Assembly (NCBI GenBank): GCA_041398905.1
Contig: JAWKTV010000003.1
Location: 248,001 to 312,000 of the forward strand
Reading direction: 5' to 3'
From: JAWKTV01 sp041398905
GTDB taxonomy: Bacteria; Planctomycetota; Planctomycetia; Planctomycetales; Planctomycetaceae
DNA: 64,000 nucleotides
Shown here one piece after another: positions 57,993-64,000 of this stretch. The notes under the pieces were generated by a model, which was not told where the DNA came from, searched no databases, and worked only from the letters and a program-made list of their open reading frames with translations. The position numbers and the translations under genes were made by a program. Every line of letters starts with the position of its first letter. Positions within the stretch are counted from its first letter, which is position 1.

Positions 57993-58784
57993 TCAAATCA
58001 TGAAGTCCGTCTTCTGACCCAGCACCCGGTCGATCAGGTCCTGTGAGAAATCGACCGCTTGCGACGTCGACTCATCGAGGTCGGTCGGGTTGATCCCGCA
58101 GTACATCGACCACGGCCCCAGGTGTCTCCAGCGCCCGGCCCGCTTCGGTTCCTGCGGCATCACCGGCGTCGTGCAGCGATTGCAGCCGATCGTCGAGTAA
58201 CCCTGTAGATGCAGCGGGTTGGTGATGACCGAGTGTTGTTCCACGTACGCGGACAACTGCTCGTCAGTGAAGTTCGCGAGCGGATTGACCCGCAGCGCGT
58301 TCATCTCGACATCGACGGCGAGGATCGGGCACTCGCCGCGCTTGCCCCCATCACTCCGACGCAAGCTGCCGATCAATGCGTCGTACTGATCGCGGACCGC
58401 CAGCAGTGGCTCCACCTTGCGCATGTGGCAGCACTGCTGTTGCCCTTCCACGCTCAGGTACAGGACGCCCAGTTCGGCCGTCTGCTGCTGCATCGTTCGC
58501 TCCGGGTGCAGTGTGCGAACATCGAGTTTGTACTCCTCGCGGATGCGGTCGCGGGTCTCCAGCGTCTCCTGGAACATGACCCCCGTATCGACGAACAACA
58601 CCGGGATGTCGAGGCCGAGCCGATGAATCATGTGACACACGACGCTGCCTGACTGCTGCATCGCGGAGATCGCCGCAACCCGATCGCCGAAAGTCTCCTT
58701 CGCCCAGCGAAGGAGGTCTTCGGGCGTTCGTTCCTCAAACGTCTTGTTGAGGGGCATCAATCGTGCCTGAGACAGGCGGGCCAT
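57993..58784 (-). CDS. cysH: APS/PAPS reductase (CysH family)
   Basis: CysH reduces adenylylsulfate (or its 3'-phospho form) to sulfite in assimilation. This 263-residue protein has the ATP-pyrophosphatase-like fold: DRVAAISAMQQSGSVVCHMIHRL, ILFVDTGVMFQETLETRDRI and the sulfonate part. Two cysteine pairs, QQQCCHMRKVEPL and IGCNRCTTPV, match the 4Fe-4S cluster of APS-type enzymes (CC...CxxC), so APS is the probable substrate. The ATG at 58784 follows GGGAG; a second ATG at 58757 is also possible. It is convergent with the lipase gene and not next to other cys genes. Confidence 0.87.
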   Translation of the reverse strand: MARLSQARLMPLNKTFEERTPEDLLRWAKETFGDRVAAISAMQQSGSVVCHMIHRLGLDIPVLFVDTGVMFQETLETRDRIREEYKLDVRTLHPERTMQQQTAELGVLYLSVEGQQQCCHMRKVEPLLAVRDQYDALIGSLRRSDGGKRGECPILAVDVEMNALRVNPLANFTDEQLSAYVEQHSVITNPLHLQGYSTIGCNRCTTPVMPQEPKRAGRWRHLGPWSMYCGINPTDLDESTSQAVDFSQDLIDRVLGQKTDFMI

Positions 58785-59402
58785 ACCACGCACTCCCGAA
58801 CGATGAGAACTTGACGAAACCAGCACCTCGCCCCACCGCGAACGTTCGACCAGCCACGACCACCGCGGCCGCGCGAGGCCCGGGCTCGTCCGCCGAATGC
58901 ACCGCTCCCAAGGGGGCCCGCAATCGGCCTCGAACGTCACCCAGTTCGATGCAGGTCGACGATTCTAGCAGCGTTTGACCGGCCTGTCAGCGAGGCACGC
59001 CGACTCTTCCGTCCCATCGATACCAGCCAGGATGTTCACTGGCTGGCGGAGATGCGCTTGGCTCAGCGGCCTGCCGAAGAACTCGTATCACGGACTTCCA
59101 GTCCACGAAGTGAGACGCGAAACAACTGGACTCTCGGCCAGTACTCGCTGGCGGCAGCCCATACCAAAGTCTAGATCGGGCCGCTTGGGGGTGAGCACAA
59201 TCGCGAGACACATTCATCGTCGCAGTTCCCGCCGCGTTCCCTGATGCGGCAACTTCGGGCCTCCGTGTCACCACGCCTCTCCATTGAACTTCCCCGCCTT
59301 TTGCTCGCCCCGCCGCCGCACTCTATACTTGACGATCACCTCCGTCGCGGGCATTGCTCAAGTGACCCGACTCATCGTCTGCTGGCCTTCGATAGATCAA
59401 AC
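58785..59402. other. Intergenic region upstream of the large kinase
   Basis: A 618-base region. Open frames here (58763-58978 plus, 58987-59274 minus) look like chance. A candidate promoter for the kinase lies at 59301-59329. The first part should hold the cysH control region; I see no clear riboswitch or T-box. Confidence 0.45.
59301..59329 (+). promoter_or_regulatory. Candidate promoter of the large kinase gene
   Basis: TTGCTC (59301-59306), a 3/6 match to -35, and TATACT (59324-59329), a 5/6 match to -10, are 17 bases apart. The start codon is 74 bases downstream of the -10. Confidence 0.4.
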
Positions 59403-62400
59403 ATGTCCACCGGCGAACGCAAGCACTCGGACTCGATGGACCTGCTGGAGCTGCGAACGCTCGGAAAGTTCCACATCCACAAGCCACTGGGGGCTGGCGG
59501 GATGGGGGCGGTGTTCCTCGCGACCGACTCCGACCTGAAGCGAACCGTCGCGCTGAAAGTGCTGCCTCGCGACCGCGCCGAGAACCCGACACTCGTCCGT
59601 CGATTCAAGTCGGAAGCGCAAGCCGTCGCGCAGCTCAAGCACGAGAACATCGTCTCGATCTTCGAGGCCGGCGAGATCGACGGCTACCCTTACCTGGCGC
59701 TGGAGTATGTGGAAGGGACCGACCTGCACACGCTCGTCAAGAAGCGCGGCGTGCTCCCGCCCAAGCGGTCGCTGCACATCATTCGTCAGGTCGCCGACGC
59801 CCTGGCCCATCTGCACGAGCGAAACATCGTGCACCGCGACATCAAGCCTTCCAACCTGCTGGTGAAGACCGACGGCTCGGTCAAACTGACGGACATGGGT
59901 CTGGCCCGCAGCGTCGACGAGACACTGGCGACCGACATCACCCGGGCCGGCATGACCGTCGGAACGATCGACTACATCTCGCCCGAGCAGGCGTGCGACA
60001 GTAAGGCGGCCGACATCCGCAGCGACATCTATTCGCTCGGCTGCACGTGGTATCACCTGCTGACAGGCTCCGCCCCGTTCGCCGTCGGGGACATGAAGAA
60101 CAAGCTGCAGTCGCACCTCAACGCTCCGCCGCCCGACCCTCGGCATCTCAATTCCAATGTGCCCGATGGCTACGTGGCGGTCATTCATCAGATGATGGCC
60201 AAGCGGCCGCAGGACCGGTATCAAACGCCGGCGGACCTCCTCGCCGACCTCGACAAGGTGGCTGGCGCCGTCAGCAGCCTGCAGGCGGAGATGTTCGACG
60301 GTGCGCCCTCGGCGACTGCGAGCCCGAGCGGTTCGTCCACTGCGACGCGATCGCGCGGGCCGCGCGAAGCAGGCGATGTCGAACTGGGCGAACCTTCGCA
60401 GAAAATGAAGGTCCGCAAGTCGGAGGGTAAGCCGCCGCGGGTCAAGTCGGGCCGTCGTGGCTCTGGTCAGCCTTCGGAAGAAGCGGACGACCTGGAAGCG
60501 GGCGAAGCCGTCGAGACAAAGGGGCACAAGAGCCGCAAGCTGCCGGAACGCGATCGCGGCAAGAAGCCGGAAGGCTGGGCGATCAACATCGATTTTCTGC
60601 GGTTCGGCGTTGTCGGACTCCTGGTCGTTGGTGTGCTCGGTCTCTTCTGGTGGGCCATGAGCCGCGACGGCGGACCGGGAGGCGGAGGCAAGGGCGGTCA
60701 GGCGGCCGGTACCGGCGGACAACAGGTGAACCCGGACGACCTCGCGACCGACGCCGTCGACCCGCAGAATCCGGGAGGCCAGCCCGCCCCACCCGGTACC
60801 GCCGGTGCCTCCGCCCCGCCAAGCAATGTCGTCGCCGGCCTGCCTCGCGCGGTCGATCGCAGCGGCAGTTTTCCGGGATTCGGCGACCTCCCGGACCTCA
60901 ATTCTCCGCTCGCGAAACAGTGGCTGCCGGACTGGGTGTTCGCGATTCGGAGTGACTCACCGGCGGGGCTTCGCCGCATTCAGGTCCGCAGCGACGGCGA
61001 GAACAGTTCGACGATCGCACAGGCAATTCGTCAACTTAATGGCGAGTCCGGGGTGATCGAGCTGATTGGCGACGGCATCTTTCCGCTGGCACCCATCGAC
61101 GCCGGGAAGGTTGGTCGGCTGGTCATCCGCGCCGCGGACAAGTCGCAGCCGCTCGTCGTACAAAGCGGGAACCTGCCGCCCGATCAGCCGAAGGCACATC
61201 TTCAGTTGTCGTCCGGCCTGCTGGAGCTCGAGGGACTGCACCTGCTGATCCCCGCCAGCCAGCCGGTTTCGGGCCGCGCGGTCTTTGGCGTGCAGGACGG
61301 TACGCTGCGAATGAACCGCTGCACTTTGACGGTTGAAAGCGGTGGGCCGGCTGTCACACTGTGTGACCTCCGCAATGAGGCCGACTCGAAGCAGGCTGCT
61401 CGGCTGCTCATCGAGAACTCGCTGTTACGGGGCGGCCAATTGACCGCCATCCGCGCTCATGGACCTCAGATCGACCTGATTCTCGGCGGGACCGCCATCG
61501 TCAGTTCGTCCGGCGCGCTGCTGGATGTCGCATTGAAGTCATCCGCCGTCGACACCCCCGCTGCGGATGCCAGCGCGCCCACCGCCAGCACGACGGCCGG
61601 CGACAGTTCGCCGGCCGTCGCTCCCGCGGGGGCTGACTCGTTCGTGCGGGTCTATGGCTCGTCGCTGCTGTCCGGCGGCAGCATTCTGCGAACTCGTCCC
61701 TCGGGAGCGGCCGCCGGTGACCCGCTCAAGTTGCAGGTCCGCAACAGTCAGCTCACCCGCGTCGCCAGCGATGGCGAGGCCGGACCGCTGCTCGATGGCG
61801 ATGGCTGGACCGCCGCGAGTTCGATCACCAAGTCGACGGGCCTCGAGCCGCAACTCCTCAAGGTCGCCATTTCGGGATGGGAGCAGTTGGCACGCTTGGG
61901 GCCGGGGGGGACATCACGGATTGACGATGCCGAGAAGTGGCAGGCGGCGTTCGACAGCCCGCTGGGAACCGAAGAACTGCCGCTCAACACATCACCCGCC
62001 CAGGTCTCCTCGCCTGCGGCGATGACCTTGGCAGTGATGCGCAAGCTTTCGGACTCGTACGCACCGCCAACGCCGCGGTTCATTGACCTCGCGAACACCG
62101 CGGATGCGCCACAGGCGGCGATCGACCGACACCTGCTGCTCGCGAATCGCCCCCAACTTCCGGAGACGTTCCGGCAGATTCCAGGTGACTCCCAGGTCAT
62201 CGAAGCCGACCTGCGAGACCGTGTGGCCACTTTAAGCGAGTGGCTGGGTGGCGACGAAGTCCCCGATGGTGCCGTGGTGCGGTTGACGGGGGTCGGACTT
62301 GTCGAGTTGCCGCCGCTGAGGTTTGACGACAAGCGGCTAACGCTCGAGTTCGTGCAGGGGACCGGGGCGCCACTGGTGCTGCGCCCAGGAAGTGGTGGGA

Positions 62401-63353
62401 ACGCGGAGGCGTCGATCGTCGTCAATGGCGGCCGGCTCGATGTGGTCAACGCGAACCTGCAGGCCACGCCTTCGCCCACGCGAGAGACGCCGCCGCGCCT
62501 GCTGCGGGTGAATGGGGGTGAGTTCTCGATTCGCAATTCTCTGATCGCAGGCAGCTTCGCGGGAGAGCAGCGGGATGCCCCGCTCATCGAGTGGACTGGT
62601 CAGGCGAGTGGACCCGGTCGGCTGCACGCCGCGATTCTGGATACTCAGATCATCGGCCAGCAGCCGCTCATCGCCGCCAATGTCGACCAGCGCCTGCTGG
62701 TGATCGACAACTGCGTGCTCGGCAGCGGCGTTGACTGCGTCGAGCTGCGCTCGCAGGTCGGGGCCGCGGAGGTGTCACGTCCCCAGGAAGGCTGGGTGCT
62801 GCTGGACTCCAACACGTTTCTCACGGGCCGCAATGCACTCCGGTTCACCGGCCTCAGCGCCGGTCGCCAACGTCCCGCCGTGCGGGTGATTGCTCATGAG
62901 AATGTCTTCTCGATCACGCCCGGCGTCGACGGCTCCCGCGCGAGTGTCGCCACGCTTCCGGGTGGAATGACGGGCGGCAACCTGTTCGACTGGTGGGAGC
63001 AGCGGAACGCCTATGCCGAGCAGTTCGAGCGTTTTCGTGGCTCGGCGGATGGCGGGGGGGCGAAGCAGTCGCTGCAACAGCACTGGGTCGACTTCTGGGG
63101 GCGCGAACATGTGCAGCAGCCGGTCGCCGGCCGTTCGGCCGTGTTGTTCGCCAATGTCCTCACATCGCTGGCCGCGCTGGAGCCCCGGCTGGTCACGATC
63201 AATGCCGCATCGACGGCGAACAAGTCCGCCAGCGATGGCGGGCCGCTGGGAGCGAGGATTGACCGCGTCGGACCGCTGGGAGGGAAGGGGACCGCGACAC
63301 CGGCCACCGGCGGCAAGCCCGCCGGCACCCCCAGTGGTCGCCCTGACTTCTGA
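59403..63353 (+). CDS. Ser/Thr kinase with a large C-terminal beta-helix-like ectodomain
   Basis: A 1316-residue protein. Kinase: GKFHIHKPLGAGGMGAVFLATD, TVALKVL, HRDIKPSNLLV, LTDMGLARSV (DMG in place of DFG) and GTIDYISPEQ. A linker (residues about 290-395) is rich in Lys, Arg, Glu and Gly. One transmembrane helix (FGVVGLLVVGVLGLFWWA, about 399-416) leads to about 900 residues of beta-rich sequence with repeated patterns such as LLIENSLLRGGQLTAI, LLRVNGGEFSIRNSLIAG and LLVIDNCVLGSG that look like a right-handed beta-helix, flanked by Gly/Pro/Ala-rich stretches. Such kinases sense the cell surface in planctomycetes. It is complete, with no shift detected. Confidence 0.86.
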   Translation: MSTGERKHSDSMDLLELRTLGKFHIHKPLGAGGMGAVFLATDSDLKRTVALKVLPRDRAENPTLVRRFKSEAQAVAQLKHENIVSIFEAGEIDGYPYLALEYVEGTDLHTLVKKRGVLPPKRSLHIIRQVADALAHLHERNIVHRDIKPSNLLVKTDGSVKLTDMGLARSVDETLATDITRAGMTVGTIDYISPEQACDSKAADIRSDIYSLGCTWYHLLTGSAPFAVGDMKNKLQSHLNAPPPDPRHLNSNVPDGYVAVIHQMMAKRPQDRYQTPADLLADLDKVAGAVSSLQAEMFDGAPSATASPSGSSTATRSRGPREAGDVELGEPSQKMKVRKSEGKPPRVKSGRRGSGQPSEEADDLEAGEAVETKGHKSRKLPERDRGKKPEGWAINIDFLRFGVVGLLVVGVLGLFWWAMSRDGGPGGGGKGGQAAGTGGQQVNPDDLATDAVDPQNPGGQPAPPGTAGASAPPSNVVAGLPRAVDRSGSFPGFGDLPDLNSPLAKQWLPDWVFAIRSDSPAGLRRIQVRSDGENSSTIAQAIRQLNGESGVIELIGDGIFPLAPIDAGKVGRLVIRAADKSQPLVVQSGNLPPDQPKAHLQLSSGLLELEGLHLLIPASQPVSGRAVFGVQDGTLRMNRCTLTVESGGPAVTLCDLRNEADSKQAARLLIENSLLRGGQLTAIRAHGPQIDLILGGTAIVSSSGALLDVALKSSAVDTPAADASAPTASTTAGDSSPAVAPAGADSFVRVYGSSLLSGGSILRTRPSGAAAGDPLKLQVRNSQLTRVASDGEAGPLLDGDGWTAASSITKSTGLEPQLLKVAISGWEQLARLGPGGTSRIDDAEKWQAAFDSPLGTEELPLNTSPAQVSSPAAMTLAVMRKLSDSYAPPTPRFIDLANTADAPQAAIDRHLLLANRPQLPETFRQIPGDSQVIEADLRDRVATLSEWLGGDEVPDGAVVRLTGVGLVELPPLRFDDKRLTLEFVQGTGAPLVLRPGSGGNAEASIVVNGGRLDVVNANLQATPSPTRETPPRLLRVNGGEFSIRNSLIAGSFAGEQRDAPLIEWTGQASGPGRLHAAILDTQIIGQQPLIAANVDQRLLVIDNCVLGSGVDCVELRSQVGAAEVSRPQEGWVLLDSNTFLTGRNALRFTGLSAGRQRPAVRVIAHENVFSITPGVDGSRASVATLPGGMTGGNLFDWWEQRNAYAEQFERFRGSADGGGAKQSLQQHWVDFWGREHVQQPVAGRSAVLFANVLTSLAALEPRLVTINAASTANKSASDGGPLGARIDRVGPLGGKGTATPATGGKPAGTPSGRPDF

Positions 63354-63372
63354 TCGACCGCCCGTCTCAGCT

Positions 63373-64000
63373 TCACAGCAGGTTCCGCCGCCGGATGGCG
63401 AGGAACTCGTTGATCAGCGGGGCAGTGAGCTGATGGGGCTCGACATCGACGACATGCAGCCCGCCGTGACGCAGCGTCTGGATCGCCTGCTCACGTTCAT
63501 TCAGCAGTCGATAGGCGACTGCCTGCCGAGCCGCGTCGTGCATGCTCTCGATCGGCACGTTCACGACATCGCTCAGCAGTGGCGTTCGCAGCGCGGCGAA
63601 CAGCACCACATGCCGCTGCGCGAGCTGCAGTAGCGAGCCGCGGTATTGTTCCGACGTCGCGGTGTCGAGCACATCGGAGAGGATGATCAGCAGTGATCGC
63701 TTGGCTTGCCGCCGCTGCAGGGTGGCGAACAGCGGATTGAAGTCCGTTTCTCCCCAGTCGACGCGGGCGTCATACACGGCGTCGACAAGTGCCGAGACGG
63801 CAGGCAGCCCCGCGAGTGGGGGGTGATAGCCGCGCAGCGAGTGGTCGAACAGCGCGAAGCCGCAGCGGTCTCCCCCCTGCAGGGCGATACGGCCCAGCAG
63901 CAACGCGGAATCGACGGCGCAGTCCAGCTTGGTACCCCGCGGGGTGAGTGACCCCATCAGCCGTCCGCAGTCGATCAAAATCATGACGTCACGATGCCGC
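63373..64000 (-). CDS. DUF58 protein, C-terminal part (5' end outside the window)
   Basis: The minus-strand frame is open from the right edge and ends at 63373. The 209 residues visible include the DUF58 core: VMILIDCGRLMGSLTPRGTKLDCAVDSALLLGRIALQGGDRCGFALFDHSL and SLLIILSDVLD, which belong to the vWA-like fold associated with MoxR ATPases. DUF58 proteins often act with a MoxR chaperone in metal insertion or envelope assembly; none is seen here, but the gene continues beyond the window. It converges with the kinase gene. Confidence 0.85.
   Translation of the reverse strand, partial: RHRDVMILIDCGRLMGSLTPRGTKLDCAVDSALLLGRIALQGGDRCGFALFDHSLRGYHPPLAGLPAVSALVDAVYDARVDWGETDFNPLFATLQRRQAKRSLLIILSDVLDTATSEQYRGSLLQLAQRHVVLFAALRTPLLSDVVNVPIESMHDAARQAVAYRLLNEREQAIQTLRHGGLHVVDVEPHQLTAPLINEFLAIRRRNLL

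Noticed and set aside
58987..59274. A 95-codon minus-strand frame between cysH and the kinase
   Set aside because: No signal, domain or ribosome-binding site; it overlaps a likely control region.

Overview
The window is about 64 kb of GC-rich DNA from a planctomycete (order Planctomycetales by gene content). The evidence is a planctomycete cytochrome c plus DUF1549/DUF1553 protein, a DUF1559 prepilin-like protein with a companion lipoprotein, two large membrane-anchored Ser/Thr kinases, a DUF11 wall-type repeat protein, many Tat or Sec signal peptides, and mostly short or single-gene transcription units. I see no phage, plasmid, insertion sequence, CRISPR array, rRNA or tRNA gene. It reads as an ordinary chromosomal core/accessory mosaic.

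Layout. 0-3.5 kb: end of atpA, then atpG, atpD and atpC of the F1 ATP synthase. 3.6-10.2 kb: pdxJ, a Tat-exported TIM-barrel protein, a lipoprotein, a Tat-exported deacetylase-like protein and a moeA fused to a periplasmic-binding-like domain. 10.2-18 kb: exported proteins, a double UspA protein, a calcineurin-like phosphatase, a Gfo/Idh/MocA oxidoreductase and a DUF4010 membrane protein. 18-22 kb: an exported Lon-type protease without an ATPase, then the DUF1559 protein and its lipoprotein. 22-31 kb: glutamine synthetase, amylosucrase, an SMP-30/esterase fusion, a ClpP-like protein, a His-tailed membrane protein and an RraA-like protein. 31-37 kb: Nudix hydrolase, rmlD, rnpA and a very large DUF11 protein. 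37-45.5 kb: DUF1802, the cytochrome/DUF1553 protein, a two-subunit transketolase, a double GNAT protein and hisF. 45.5-52.5 kb: a kinase fused to a degenerate caspase domain, a glycosyltransferase, hemQ and an unusually short uvrC. 52.5-64 kb: an Nramp-like transporter lacking the metal motif, a nucleoside-type MFS transporter, LRR and lipase proteins, APS/PAPS reductase, a 1316-residue kinase and the end of a DUF58 protein.

A dominant technical feature is frequent single-base indels, mostly in short homopolymers. They break at least thirteen otherwise conserved genes and cluster at 7-17.7 kb and 39-46 kb, while 18-25 kb and 52-64 kb are nearly clean. They look like sequence or assembly errors rather than pseudogenization, so broken genes are given here as whole loci with the shift points named.

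The most unusual biology I can support is: (1) a membrane Ser/Thr kinase with a C-terminal caspase-fold domain whose catalytic cysteine position is occupied by another residue; (2) an exported stand-alone Lon protease domain with the Ser/Lys dyad intact; (3) a ClpP-like protein whose Asp position appears changed; (4) a UvrC without its C-terminal helix-hairpin-helix module; and (5) an Nramp-family protein without the DPGN metal site. I found no multi-gene system that I could defend as a new immune or mobile system.
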